Shown: positions 42,385 to 54,271 of the stretch, piece by piece
Layout of the letters: every line of letters starts with the position of its first letter
How positions within the stretch are numbered: the stretch's first letter is position 1
DNA from: Glandiceps talaboti
Lineage: Eukaryota > Hemichordata > Enteropneusta > Spengelidae
Direction of reading: 5' to 3'
Length of the DNA: 64,000 nt
Assembly (NCBI RefSeq): GCF_964340395.1
Contig: NC_135564.1
Location: 14,464,012-14,528,011, forward strand
Program-made: the position numbers and the translations under genes
Notes under the pieces: model-generated
Databases searched by the model: none
Seen by the model: the letters and a program-made list of their open reading frames with translations, nothing else
What the model was told of the DNA's origin: nothing

Positions 42385-42660
42385 TTGAGGAAAATCTGCA
42401 GAATAACCCTTCTAAAAACAGCTCACCAAGTTTCAGTCTCATTGACCGAGTACTTTTTGAGACATAAGTTTTTTACCAAAATTCACATTTATACAACTAA
42501 TTTGCATATCACTGATGAGATCATTACATACATGCTTGATATTTCTTCATCTAGACACCCCAGATACATCCCCATTAGTTTCAACCAATCTGCTGAGTAG
42601 TTGTGGAATTAAAGATTTTTGACCGAAAAGACGCATTCTTATACATAATTTGCATATTGG
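42385..42660 (-). repeat. ~150 bp repeat family, minus orientation
   Basis: CAATCTGCTGAGTAGTT, GATGAGATCAT and CTAATTTGCATATCACTGATG are the reverse complement of the family consensus seen at 6110-6480. A further fragment occurs near 43330-43360. Confidence 0.55.
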
Positions 42661-43851
42661 ATGGATCATCATACTTTGTTTCAATTCTGGTATTTTATTA
42701 TGTCTATTGTTTGATATTTTATGCTTCTAAATGGCCTCACACACTGTCTTATTTTCAATTGTATTCACCTTTGGAGTTGTCTCCTTCAAATGCATCATTG
42801 TACCATATGCTTTTATATCTCCACTGTTGTGTAGGTGACAGAAGGGGTGGCTAAAATAATGCTTGAGTTTCAATTGGCGGGGCTTAACATTTTATGAGAA
42901 GAGAGGGTGAGAGGAACTACACCATTTGTTTAACCCTAAATTGTGTATATTTCCTAACTGTAGCTATGCAGACAAATTGCAAGAGATAGTATCAAGATGA
43001 ATGAATAAGTTCTATCTAAACTTGACCTGAAATATTTTGCTATCATTATATATGGTTTGTTTTATCCTTGTCAATCATTGTGAAAAAATGAAATCGACCT
43101 ACTTACCCAATGTGATGGGTTAGGTTACCCGTTGACATCCATTTTTTTTATTTTTCTGACCTTACATATATTTAATTGCGTATGCTTAAAAATATATTAT
43201 GTAAATTTCATGCAAATTTATGTAAATTAGCACTTTTCTAAATTTTAAATGCAAGACTGCACCAAGACAAAGTTCTGCCCCCTTGGCAATTTGGTCAGGC
43301 TACGGCCCTGCAACTTGACATTCCAACAAGGATTCAGACTCATCCGCCGAGTAGTTTTTGAGAAATATACTAGTATGTCACACAAATGGACTACACGTCT
43401 TTCCAGATATAATGTTAATGTACACATGCACTTTATTGTTCTTACATTTTGTTTGACTGATACAGGCAATGGTGAATGACAATGTTTCCCTTATTCAGCC
43501 TTTGTAACTTTACTCATTGTGTATGACGCTGTGACACCTAGTTTATATTTCTGTTGGCAAACTTTTGAAAATTAGTGTCAATATACGGTCTAGGACTAGG
43601 TAGATATTCTCATACTCGGTGTTTAAACTATTTGCCAGGTCACTTGTCAATGTTCTCAGCCTTGATTAAATGTCATGCATGGAACCTCATGGAAATTGAA
43701 ATACATGTAAATTCTAACATCTCCTGAAGTTGACTCCATCTCACAAATTGTAAATATCGACACTAATATATACCAGTCTGCTCCTGTAAGAACAAAGAAT
43801 AGAAATATTTGTTGTTCTTCATTACCAATATTCATTTATGTTTAAATGCCA

Positions 43852-43853
43852 AT

Positions 43854-43902
<49 letters not shown>
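43852..43902. repeat. (CAA)n microsatellite
   Basis: About 51 bp of CAA, directly visible. Confidence 0.95.
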
Positions 43903-44789
43903 CCATTTATCGATACTACATATACTTTACAGTCATAGGAAATGTGGGTATATGCCAAAAAAAACCAACTAATATTGTATGGGAGGGTGTTGAAAAATGT
44001 GGGTTTTTTTACTGGCTGGGGTGACGTTAATTGCTTTGGCCTGTGGCAAAGCTGGGGGAGTTGGAGTTTACAGTTTGAAAAAACCCCAAGAGGGTTCAAT
44101 TACTAAACATCAAACTACCCCCCCCCCCTCCCCCAGTTAGTTAAATATGACTGGTCACTAAGACTGAAACCATGGTAGTAGGCGCCTAGGGTCATTTCCA
44201 TGGCTCTCTATTATTAGCTTTCGACAACTTTCGCATTCAAAACATTCTTTCACTGCTATGGCATTAGCCACCTGCCCTAGCACAATATCAGCTTACTGCA
44301 TCATGACCGGACATACCGAATTTTACACTTTCAAAAGAAAGTTTACCCTCAAAAAGCTGCCAAATTACGAATGTATCGAGACTTTAGCATTGTCAATTTT
44401 TAATAAATTCGCATATTTCCATGAAATGATGGTTAAAATACAACATAACTACTTCCGGGATGACACAAAATGCACCTCTCTCGGCAGATTACAGTGTAGA
44501 AAATTATTTGAATAATTGGCAAAGTGTAATTCCGTCAAAACCACACTAGACATTCAACATTGCTTAGTATATAATTCACATAAGCTGCGAAACGTTTCTG
44601 AAATGACTGGCACGTATTGACCCCTGTCTTATGTACAGTGATGACGTCATTTTGGTGAGAGCATTATCATGATTATAAGGCGAGTTCCAAACTCCCTCCT
44701 GTATGAGGCGGGCACTACGAATGTAACGAAGTCGTCTGCCAAAAATGGCGTCATCATCGTTTCACCGCTGGTGGCGCATTTTTTGTCAG

Positions 44790-45095
44790 ATTACATTTGA
44801 CTCCTGTCGCTAGAGTATATTACTAGTAATCCTGCATGTAGTCATTTTTACATTGATTGAATGAACATCATATGCTGCTGTAATGTGCTGTTTATCATTA
44901 ACCATTATTACCATAGCATTCCAGGTATGTAAGCTTGTACTCGACCTCATATTACGATAGTTCACCCAATTGGGTGATTAGTTAATGTCAGTATAGTTTG
45001 TATGCGTGTAAAGTTCTACATACACATCCTGTTTTTGCGCTTTCTTATCAGTATTTACAAATGTAACACCTGCTCTATCTTACTAATCACCATGG
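44790..45095. repeat. Dispersed repeat, paired with 59590-59880
   Basis: Shared order: AGTCATTTT(T/G)ACATTGATTGAA, CATTCCAGGTATGT, ACACATCCTGTTTT(T)(C/G)CGCTTTC and CTGCTC(T)(A/T)TCTTAC(T/C)AATCACCAT. Confidence 0.6.
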
Positions 45096-45489
45096 CGAAT
45101 TCCAACCAAACCCTGCACTCACCATAATAAGTGTCTTCCAAGATAAAGCTAATGAAGAACTCTCGGTCAGATGACACCGATCAATTTCTCCAGCGGAGGG
45201 GGGGGGGGGGGGTGTTCGGTGGATTCTTCCATCGGCCCGACATAAAGTCACTGATCCTACCCCTATCTGTAAAACCAAAAACAGGCTAACCCCCTCTCCA
45301 TTAATTCTAGAACATGTACATGTTGACCCCAATATATAATATTCACATGACAGGCATTTTTTGATCTTGACTACTTGACTGTCTTGCAAATACTTTATAA
45401 GATCCCGGGTTAGCACTATCATAATTATAATTGTTGACTACAAAGGTAAATATAGTCTGAAAGGAGTTTTATAACAACTTGACAGTGAA

Positions 45490-46360
45490 CGGTGGTGGTG
45501 GTGGTGGTGGGGGGGGGCTTGAGAAGGGAATATGTACATCTCTTATGAGGGTCCTAGGGGGTCTCCCCCTGGAAGCCCTGGAGGGTTTTTACACTGAAAA
45601 GTCAATTTTGAGACTATTCAGACACTTTCAGACAATATTTTCCAAGCTTTACAAGACAGCACCAACATGCAAAAAGCAACGAGATAGGGTTGAAATATTT
45701 TTGAAATATAGTTTGATAGCATCATGACAGTAAGAGGTAGAGGGAAGAGTTTGAGACTGGGATGTGTACACCTCATGAAGGGGTCCGAGGGGGTCTGAGA
45801 CTCCCTCTAGAAGCCTTGGAAGTTTGTTAGCTAATTTTAATCTTTTCAAACCCTTTCAAGCAATACCCTCCAAGCGTTACAAGACAGCACCATCAAGTAT
45901 CAGAAGCTATTCTTTATAACTTACTTACGGTTGAAATATGTTCTTAAAAAGTTTAATGGCATCATTATGATAAAGGTCAGCACATCTAATGGTAGTATCA
46001 TTGGTTGGGTAGATTTAGAGTTTTAGAGCAATTTTGGACTATCTTGGCAAACAATTCACATCTTTTAAAAGACAATATGATCTCAAATTAGCATAGGGTG
46101 AAAATCTTTAAGAAAAGTTAAATACCATTATGACAGTAAAAAGGTTGGTGCATCTGATTATTGGTTAAATGCATTCGTGAGTGACATCTGGGTGTGAGGG
46201 AGTCCTTGGGGTTTCCCCCCTGTTTTTTTGTTTCTATTAAACCTATGACGTTTAAATTTGTACCTGGTATGCAATGGTCTAGCCTTAATAAGGGGCCTTC
46301 AGTAATTAAAATGGAGAGACCCTGAGGAAAATCAAGTCCGGTCTGTGACATGAAATGCGA
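45490..46360. repeat. ~240 bp degenerate tandem repeat, ~3 units
   Basis: Units share GAGGGGGTCT(C/G), TTACAAGACAGCACCA, TTGAAATAT and (A)TGGCATCATTATGA. The third unit is the most diverged. No coding signal. Confidence 0.55.
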
Positions 46361-46473
46361 TCCTTTCCCCTGACCGTTGTGCTAAAAAGTGACACCCCTC
46401 CTCCTTCAATTTCCTTTTTTTTCGTAAAATATGACCTCCCTGTTCAAATTTGTCAATGAAAAACATTTTAGCA

Positions 46474-46620
46474 CCGCCTCCCTGTGGTGTAGTTGTTAGA
46501 GCTCAAGATTAGTAGTCAGGAAATCATGGGTTCGAAGCCCACTAGAGACAGAGGTTTTTTCTGTAGTAAGATCCCACCACATTAATAGCTTTTAAAGACA
46601 TTCTCTTTTTCCAACTGTTA
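46474..46620 (+). ncRNA. tRNA-derived SINE head or tRNA pseudogene
   Basis: Pol III A-box-like TGGTGTAGTTG (46485-46495) and a near-perfect B box GGTTCGAAGCC (46529-46539), spaced as in tRNA genes, followed by unrelated sequence. The expected acceptor stem (start near 46476, end near 46551) does not pair well, so this is not a functional tRNA. A tRNA-derived SINE is most likely. Confidence 0.5.
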
Positions 46621-47237
46621 TAACCACAGTCAGCTTGCTTTTGTATTAAATCAGTGCCTCTGTTTGGATCTAATTGGCTGAGCTAGAGGAGGGGAACTTC
46701 TAAAGACAAGATAGGCGCACAGCTGAAAACCTCAGGACGAAGGTCAACATCTCCGACCCGGCACTCCACCTCATTGTCCCCAATATCGTGCCACACCCTT
46801 TACTAGTGTCAGACCTGCTCCTCTCCTCAACACCACAACTAACAGTTATAAATCACTGCATTTCACTGATTTTTTATGATATTACTTTACAATGGTGGCA
46901 GTGGTGGGATGTGGTAGCATTACTTGGAACTGGTGGCAGTGATGGGATGAAACAGAAATCACAAAGTACTTGAAAGTTAGATAAAAAAATGAGTCTAATT
47001 AAAATGTTTTAATCCCCTAATTTACATATTCTAAAATATGACTCTCCCCCAAAGACCTATCTGTACACTGTAACCCCTCCTTCAATTCCTCGGGGCCTCC
47101 CCATTTGCAATTACTGAAGACTCCCTTGGTATCTACAAAGCGTGATAAATGGGTACCATGTAACCTTTGCACATAACTGACAGGTGAAGCGTCATTGGGT
47201 TAATCAGTACAGCATCTAGATGTGTTCACTCGCTCTA

Positions 47238-47558
<321 letters not shown>

Positions 47559-47559
47559 A

Positions 47560-48827
47560 ATTACTTTTATTGATACGTCATCGATATTAACTAGTTTTGG
47601 CAATCTCTCATTGAATTAAACAAAATGTAAACAAAAACAAGTGTATGAGATATTTCACTGGTGGGGGTTGTTAATTGATTATTGTATGGTGCTGTGGTAG
47701 TAAAAGCCGTTGCCAGGGTGATAATTAAACTACTGGCCTCTTACTACAGCGGTCGGTGCTTGGACCCATGTTTGGTTTAATATACATTTGCCAAGGAGCT
47801 GCGAGAGTGTCGTTCAGGTCAGTTTGACTCTGACGATAAATGCTAGAGTTCCTCAAATAACACTGAACACTCATTCTGTTCTTGGATTATACATATTGGG
47901 TGGTTTGTGAATAAAATAAATAAAACTTGTCAGAGATGCATTACATGTATACCTCTGTGGTCAGTTGAATATCCTCACTCATTCTGTATGACACGGCATG
48001 TTGCCATGGTGCTATCCTATCCAGTACTAGCTGGCGAGAGGACCAACGAGGAACGATAGACGAAACGTGGTGCGTGGTGACGTACATTAACAATGATTTC
48101 ATCAAACCCAACAAAGAAAAGAGGTTGTATGGCCAATGCGAATGCGTTTAATAATCATCTGTGATTACAAAGGTTATGATTGTTTGCATGCTCCCCAGGG
48201 AGTTGAGGAAGTGTAAAGGGCCGTTGTGCTCTTATAGTTCCATATCAGGGGTAATAATTACTCATCGTCTGACACGACAAAAATGACTCTAATTCAAAGA
48301 AATACCCAAAAAAGTATGTTTACTTATTTCGTTTTAGTAATGTTGGTAAGATTTTGTCACGTCAGATGATAACAAATAAAAAAAACATGTCAGTGCAATT
48401 TTGTAGAGCAAGGAAATAAAATCTTGCAATTTTAATTAAGATAGACGACATTTCGTTCTGTTTCTTTTCGAGAAACCTGGATGCGAAGTTGTAACAACTG
48501 TGGATGATTGAATCAAATATTATTAATAAATCACACGCCTTCCATCAGAGAAAGAATGTTTGATCATTGAGCTGATATGACTCTTAACTAATTATCAATT
48601 TGATGTGAAATGAAACTTCTAACATTCATTTAATACAAGTATATACATTCGAATGGTGAAAATGGAATACTGTACTACTGAAATAAAACACTTACGTCTA
48701 TTTTCTGAATATATGCGAATCACCAGCCACCGAGGAAAACTATATACTTGAAGAGGTTTACAAACAACACTCCAACACACGTATTTATCTACATACATCT
48801 GAATAACTTTGTCACATTCCCACCAAT
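47560..48827. other. Region 3' of the B4GALNT-like gene
   Basis: No separate gene is recognised. The part adjoining 48828 would be the 3' UTR of the interrupted glycosyltransferase gene; no clear minus-strand AATAAA was found nearby. Confidence 0.4.
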
Positions 48828-49294
48828 TCAAAAGTTGAAACATTTCAAATAATTTTTAAATAGAGTGTGTCGATTACATGAACTTCGGTTTGGGTTATAT
48901 TTCCCACCAAGAGTCCGATAACCTTTGTACTTTTTATTTGATTTTCCACTATGTAAAATGTTCACATCTGTACATCCCATCGTTCGTAGTTTTCCCAATC
49001 CATCGATGTGGAATTCTATATGTCCCATTCTGTCATAAAATGGATCAAAACCAACGCTCCTAGTTGTAGTGGTTCGTGCCATGAAAAAATTATCTGTGCC
49101 ATCAGCAAAGAAACATTTTGGAAATTCTTTAACAGCATGGTACTTATTGTCACGCTTAAGAATCAAACAGTTGCCGTCGTCGTTTCCATCGTTATTGGTA
49201 ACTTCAAGTGTACGACAACCAAAGCAATTGGTCTTACTCGTTGGTTTGCCATTCTTGTCGCCAAAAGTACCACCGACAACGTATATATATGGTC
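48828..49294 (-). CDS. B4GALNT-like gene, C-terminal coding segment
   Basis: About 155 codons covering the end of the catalytic domain: VVGGTFGDKNG, CFFADGTDNFFMART, VGFDPFYDRMGHIEFHIDGLGKLRTMGC and a short tail with paired cysteines, matching the C-terminal layout of B4GALNT1. No stop or frameshift lies within it, so decay since interruption is slight or the insertion is recent or polymorphic. It has no start of its own; frame continuity is lost upstream where the retrotransposon 3' UTR begins. Confidence 0.85.
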
Positions 49295-49392
49295 TTTTAT
49301 TAGTGTAGTTAAAGGCCATCGGCCCAAAATACAATGTACAAATAATTTACCCACAAACATGGCAGGAGAAAATGAAAGAATATACATAACAC

Positions 49393-52300
49393 TCAGACAA
49401 CGGCATGCACTTCCTTACGTAGCTTCATAGCATGGAATACATATACAGCTAACTTTTGAATAATAACAGTATCGGGTGAAGTCATTAAATCTATAAATTT
49501 ACGTTCAGTGGGAGGGTTAAAATAGAAATAAGGAATATACTTTTCTCTGTAATGATTGAAAAAGGAACAAACCAGGAGGAAATGAAACTCATTTTCTACA
49601 TTGCCGGAATCACAAAGTAAACATATACGCTGACTTCTTTCAATATTAAATTTTCTGTCTGTTTCTACACGAAGATAATGTGAGGAACAACGAAAACGTG
49701 ATAACGACTGTAAATGAATAGGAATATTTAAACAGAACAAATATTTTTCAGGTTCAAGTGACACCTTGAAATTACAATAAGTAGATAATTTGTCAATAGA
49801 ACACACGTCACTTTGCCAGGTGATAAATAAGTACTCTTTGAACTTGTCTACAAAAGTTTTAAGAAAACTATTTATATTTGGGACTTGCTGAGAATCCCAA
49901 ACTTCGCTTAGATTGGCTAATGAGAGCAAATTCTGTATATGCTTCACCCAGGTTGGCCTTGACCTGACACCAGAGACTTCAATATTATATAGCATGTCGT
50001 AACATTTGCGGGGGTATCTATTCTTGGGCATGTTTAACAACTTGGCCCAGTATTTTACACAACGTTTAGCAGTATACAAATAAATGGGATATCTGCCACA
50101 ATCTCCTAACACAGCGACATTTGGAGCATTACTAAAAACACCTAGAAAAGAGCGACATGCCAGATGATGAATTCTTTCAAGTGAATCAAACTGCTCGTAC
50201 CCCCAAACTTCTGACCCGTAGGACAAAATAGGCAAAATCATCGTGTCAAACAGTTTAAAAAACGTATCGTATGACAACATTCCTGTCTTTTTGGTTGCCC
50301 TTACTAAACTAAACAGTACTTTTCTAGCTTGTTGAGCCAACGTTTTCGTAGCCATAGACCATTGCAAGCGACAAGAAATTAATAGACCCAAGTACTTATA
50401 ATAGGAGACAACATCAACTGGTTGACCCTTGTAGGTCCACCTCTCCATCCTGGAGAGAGGCCCACCTGCTTTGAATGTAACAACTTTGGTCTTTGATAAA
50501 TTGACAACTAGTTTCCAATGGTCGCAGTAATTACTTAATGAATTTAGTTGACGCTGAAGTCCTATAATTGAATCCGAAACAAGAGCTACATCGTCTGCAA
50601 AAAGAATACAGAAAATTTCAGTCAAGTCAGGGTACAGTTGTACACCTCTAGATCCTCCTTTGGCTAGTTCTTTAGGCAATTCATTTATAAAAAACGAAAA
50701 CAAGAAAGGGCTCATCATGCAGCCCTGACGGACTCCAATGACACAGCTAAAATAATCAGTAAGCCCTTCGGAGGTTCTTACACATGCCTTAACATCTTGA
50801 TAAATAGCATAAAGGATTTTGAACATTTTACCATTTACACCTCCTTTTAACAGGAGATACCACAAACGCTGGCGTTCAACTGAGTCAAACGCCTTTGAGA
50901 AATCGACGAAAGCACAGTAAAATTTGCCACGTCTCAACGTGAGATATTTCTGAACTAAGCTTTGCAAAATAAAAATATTGTCAAACGTTGAATAGCCTCT
51001 CCTAAATCCAGCTTGTGCTTCATCTACCTTGCCAAGGAGTTCCGCCCAGTATGTCAAACGAGTGTTCAAGATGGAAGTAAAAATTTTGCTGAAAATACTC
51101 AATAATGAAATGCCACGATAGTTATCTGGAGAATTGATAGAGCCTTTCTTGTGAATAGGAATCAATATCGCCTTTGCCCAATCACTTGGAAATTTACCTG
51201 ATTCAAACAAATCATTAAAAATGATACACAAATACGGCACAAGGAAGTCTACATTGTACTTAAAAAATTCACCAAGAAGACAGTCCAAACCCGCAGATTT
51301 TCCGTCTTTAAGTTTGCTTATTGCAAATATAATTTCGTCGTTCTTAATTGGACCATTCAAAATATCAAAGTCAATATCGAAATCATGTAGATCATTTCCG
51401 GCAGAGTCTAACATTTCTATCAATTCATCAGAAGTAGTAAATTCCTCAAATTCGCTAGCATTTTGTAAAAACAGATTTTGAAAATAATGAAACCAGTCAT
51501 TTTGACTAATCGTATTAGTTGGTGCACGGCAAGACAATAATCTTCTCAAGGTATTCCAGAACTGTTTTGGTTCAGTAGAATTAAAAACTAGACACTTCTT
51601 CATATCGTTAAAATACGCCTGTCGCTTACTGAACACTGTGTTTTTAAACCTTTGCCTGGCACTTTTGTATTCACGAAGTATAGATATGTCATTTGATTGC
51701 CGGAAAGATCTTAAAAGACGGTATTTCTCACGTTTTAGTAGTGAACAATCCCTATCATACCAAGGTGGTTGTTGACGAAAATTCTGTGGCCCGGACTTAA
51801 CAGATTGAAGCATACCAGAATGTTTTGCAACAGAAAGAAGTTCACGTGTCATCAAATCGATACCAGTAAATGCACCCATACCTGGCCTCTCAATAATAGT
51901 ATTCAAATTCTGTGCAGCTGACTTAAGATGGTCTGCAAAGATCTGCCTATCACCTGGGTGCCAAACGCATTTCATTATTAAATTATTCACACGTGTTACA
52001 TTTGCATGTTCTGTGACTTGATTGCCCGTTGCAATACTGAAAGACATAGGAAAATGGTCAGACTCTGAACGTAATATAATGGAAAATGACAATATACTTG
52101 AATACACGGATGACGTAACCATCGTATAGTCAACCACACTAGTACCAGAGTTAGAAACACAAGTTATTTCACCTCTGTTTTCATCACCACATACTCGACC
52201 ATTTAAAATGTGCATATTAAAAGAACAGCACAGTTGAAGAAGGGAGCGACCAAAGACATTTTCCTCCTTATCTTTGGAAACACGTGGCACACTGAAATGA

Positions 52301-52881
52301 TCTACATCATAAGGGGTTACGTCATTGATAACATATGCCCTGTCATCGTCTACAATGAAATCAGGTTCTTGGCCAGTACGGGCATTTAAGTCGCCAGTAA
52401 TTATTATTTGCACATCAGGGTAATGTGTAAGAATATCTAGTAATGCATTTTCAAATAACTCAATACCATTACGTGACGGAAGGCTATCATAAACTTTGGA
52501 ATACTGTGGGGAAATGTAAACACTACAGAATAAAACATTTTTATCAAAATTAAATACACTACGATCAAATAACAGAAAAATACAGTCATGTAAGGCACTA
52601 GCCAAACGTTTAACTTTCTTAGACAGTTTTTCTTTGACAAAAACACTCACACCTCCCGGGTATCTGCCACGATTTGACTGTCTCTGTCTCACCGAGCTAA
52701 AAACTTTGTAGCCGGGGAAACTATTTACAAAGCAATCGTCACGGTCAGCCCAGGTTTCTAGAAGAGATATGACGTCGAATTTAAGGATAAAATTAGCAAA
52801 ATCAAAGAAGTGCAGTTTGTTTTTTAATCCCTGTACATTCCATGTCACAAAAGAGATAGAGCTTGGGCCGCGGCCAATTTC
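49393..52881 (-). CDS. Retrotransposon ORF2: endonuclease-reverse transcriptase
   Basis: An open frame of 1162 codons beginning directly after the ORF1 stop. The APE endonuclease domain shows SFVTWNVQG (residues ~11-19), ETW, GDLNARTG (~163), SVVDYTM and SDHFP (~274). The RT domain shows DFSKAFDS (~660), QGCMMSPFLF (~719) and the catalytic FADD (~761-764), then YLGLLIS. A Cys/His knuckle (CLLC...H...C) lies about 70 residues from the end. No Met codon occurs before residue ~223, inside the endonuclease domain, so ORF2 has no usable AUG of its own. It would cleave genomic DNA and prime reverse transcription on the target. Confidence 0.92.
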   Translation of the reverse strand, partial: EIGRGPSSISFVTWNVQGLKNKLHFFDFANFILKFDVISLLETWADRDDCFVNSFPGYKVFSSVRQRQSNRGRYPGGVSVFVKEKLSKKVKRLASALHDCIFLLFDRSVFNFDKNVLFCSVYISPQYSKVYDSLPSRNGIELFENALLDILTHYPDVQIIITGDLNARTGQEPDFIVDDDRAYVINDVTPYDVDHFSVPRVSKDKEENVFGRSLLQLCCSFNMHILNGRVCGDENRGEITCVSNSGTSVVDYTMVTSSVYSSILSFSIILRSESDHFPMSFSIATGNQVTEHANVTRVNNLIMKCVWHPGDRQIFADHLKSAAQNLNTIIERPGMGAFTGIDLMTRELLSVAKHSGMLQSVKSGPQNFRQQPPWYDRDCSLLKREKYRLLRSFRQSNDISILREYKSARQRFKNTVFSKRQAYFNDMKKCLVFNSTEPKQFWNTLRRLLSCRAPTNTISQNDWFHYFQNLFLQNASEFEEFTTSDELIEMLDSAGNDLHDFDIDFDILNGPIKNDEIIFAISKLKDGKSAGLDCLLGEFFKYNVDFLVPYLCIIFNDLFESGKFPSDWAKAILIPIHKKGSINSPDNYRGISLLSIFSKIFTSILNTRLTYWAELLGKVDEAQAGFRRGYSTFDNIFILQSLVQKYLTLRRGKFYCAFVDFSKAFDSVERQRLWYLLLKGGVNGKMFKILYAIYQDVKACVRTSEGLTDYFSCVIGVRQGCMMSPFLFSFFINELPKELAKGGSRGVQLYPDLTEIFCILFADDVALVSDSIIGLQRQLNSLSNYCDHWKLVVNLSKTKVVTFKAGGPLSRMERWTYKGQPVDVVSYYKYLGLLISCRLQWSMATKTLAQQARKVLFSLVRATKKTGMLSYDTFFKLFDTMILPILSYGSEVWGYEQFDSLERIHHLACRSFLGVFSNAPNVAVLGDCGRYPIYLYTAKRCVKYWAKLLNMPKNRYPRKCYDMLYNIEVSGVRSRPTWVKHIQNLLSLANLSEVWDSQQVPNINSFLKTFVDKFKEYLFITWQSDVCSIDKLSTYCNFKVSLEPEKYLFCLNIPIHLQSLSRFRCSSHYLRVETDRKFNIERSQRICLLCDSGNVENEFHFLLVCSFFNHYREKYIPYFYFNPPTERKFIDLMTSPDTVIIQKLAVYVFHAMKLRKEVHAVV

Positions 52882-54198
52882 CTAGTCACTGTTTGGCAAA
52901 CTTGCCGCTTGGTTTGTTCGGACTTGTTGTCGAGTTCTGGGTCTGGTGTCTGGATACATTTGACGACCGTTACCCTTGGAAACATGTGGCGAGCTTTGAT
53001 GCGGTGAGACGTTTCCGACTGAATGAGTAGAACCAGGTGATTCATCCGACACGACAAGCCTACCATTCTTAAAGTACGCTAATTTGCCCTGTTGCCGGTG
53101 GTAAGCGATAGATTTTCTTTGGCGCTTGGTCAGATCATTGCCAATGCCAATGTTTGCATCTTTGAGGTTATTACGTGCCGACAAGGCAATTAGTTTATCA
53201 TCCCAGTGATGAAACTTTACTATCATCGGGCGCGGTTTTCCACCCCTCCTAGTTCCTACACGATGTGCACGAACCAAGTCTCTATTTACCCAATGCTTTG
53301 TATGTATGTTCGTATTGAAGATTTCGATTATTTTTTCACGACATTTTTCAAAGGATTCACCACTTGATTCCTCAATGCCATAAATCAAAACATTGTCCCT
53401 CCTGGAAAAGGATTCAAGCTTGTCAGCATCTTCTTCTAGGTTGTCAAGGCGATCAATGATGTCGTCTAATTTGTGGTTAACAGCAGAGACATCTAAATCA
53501 ACGATACTACGGCTTGCACTCAGTTCATCAAAATCATGTTTCAGTTGATCGACAGAGTCTTTCAATGACGTGTACTGTTGGGTTAATTGACTACAAGTTT
53601 CAGCTAACTTTACCTGTGACTTGGTCAATTGTTCCAGGAGTTCTTTTCGTAACTCTTTTCCTGAATTTTTCATTTCTGAGAGCAATTCAGTTTTCATGTT
53701 TTGCATTGCCTTTATTATGTCCTTTTCAGGCCCGGGATTCAACTCAATGTCCCCAGATAGTTGCAATAACCGACAAACCAAAGGATTGACAAAGCACGAG
53801 TTATAGTCTGTCAGCGTACTTGACATAGTTGGGTGGGAAGGTACACAACTACTCGACACCTGTTGGAATTCACCATTTCTGCACTTTGCTCCGGAGACAG
53901 ACACTTTTTCATGAAAAACTGTAAAATCTCGCATACATTCCGAGTCAAGGTCACTATAAGATAGTCTACCCGATTCTTCAAGCCATGAAGTCGTGCAGTC
54001 CATTCCATACAGTACAAGACATGAGCCTCCATACACATAGAAACTCACGAGTGTACATACCATTAGCCGGTAGAGAATGTCATTCATAGGTGTCCACGTT
54101 GACGTTGAGCAGAAGAACTCGATGTGGATGTTTCGCCAATTTTTAGGTTGAGTGAAGCAACCAATGCTACTCCTCCAGGTATCAAGGCTCACACCCAT
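52882..54198 (-). CDS. Retrotransposon ORF1 with internal 2A-like motif
   Basis: 438 codons from the ATG at 54198 (AACATGG, strong context). The N-terminal part contains a hydrophobic segment (residues ~45-64). It is followed by GDIELNPGP (149-157), which fits the D-x-E-x-N-P-G-P consensus and should release an upstream ~156-residue product co-translationally. After it come a coiled coil (~161-265), an RRM-like region starting RRDNVLIYGIEE (~267-335) and a basic C-terminal region like L1-type ORF1 RNA chaperones. The frame stays open upstream to an ATG at 54315 that lies inside the interrupted host exon. It ends at UAG (52882-52884), in frame with ORF2. Confidence 0.85.
   Translation of the reverse strand: MGVSLDTWRSSIGCFTQPKNWRNIHIEFFCSTSTWTPMNDILYRLMVCTLVSFYVYGGSCLVLYGMDCTTSWLEESGRLSYSDLDSECMRDFTVFHEKVSVSGAKCRNGEFQQVSSSCVPSHPTMSSTLTDYNSCFVNPLVCRLLQLSGDIELNPGPEKDIIKAMQNMKTELLSEMKNSGKELRKELLEQLTKSQVKLAETCSQLTQQYTSLKDSVDQLKHDFDELSASRSIVDLDVSAVNHKLDDIIDRLDNLEEDADKLESFSRRDNVLIYGIEESSGESFEKCREKIIEIFNTNIHTKHWVNRDLVRAHRVGTRRGGKPRPMIVKFHHWDDKLIALSARNNLKDANIGIGNDLTKRQRKSIAYHRQQGKLAYFKNGRLVVSDESPGSTHSVGNVSPHQSSPHVSKGNGRQMYPDTRPRTRQQVRTNQAASLPNSD
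53728..53754 (-). other. 2A-like (StopGo) motif GDIELNPGP
   Basis: Nine codons matching the D-x-E-x-N-P-G-P core exactly, preceded by CRLLQLS, a hydrophobic run typical of active 2A sequences. Ribosome skipping between the final Gly and Pro is the known activity of such motifs; here it is predicted, not tested. Confidence 0.85.
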
Positions 54199-54271
54199 GT
54201 TTGCACAATGTTTACCAAAAATATGGGAATGAAAGTTCCAAACGTCAATTGTAAGATTTGGGTGCTGGGAT

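Noticed and set aside
46474-46552. Functional tRNA gene
   Set aside because: A and B boxes are good but the acceptor stem ends do not pair, so a SINE or pseudogene is preferred.
52846-52848. ORF2 start codon at the TWNVQG motif
   Set aside because: The codon there is GTG, not ATG; eukaryotic initiation at that point is not supported, and the frame is open back to the ORF1 stop.
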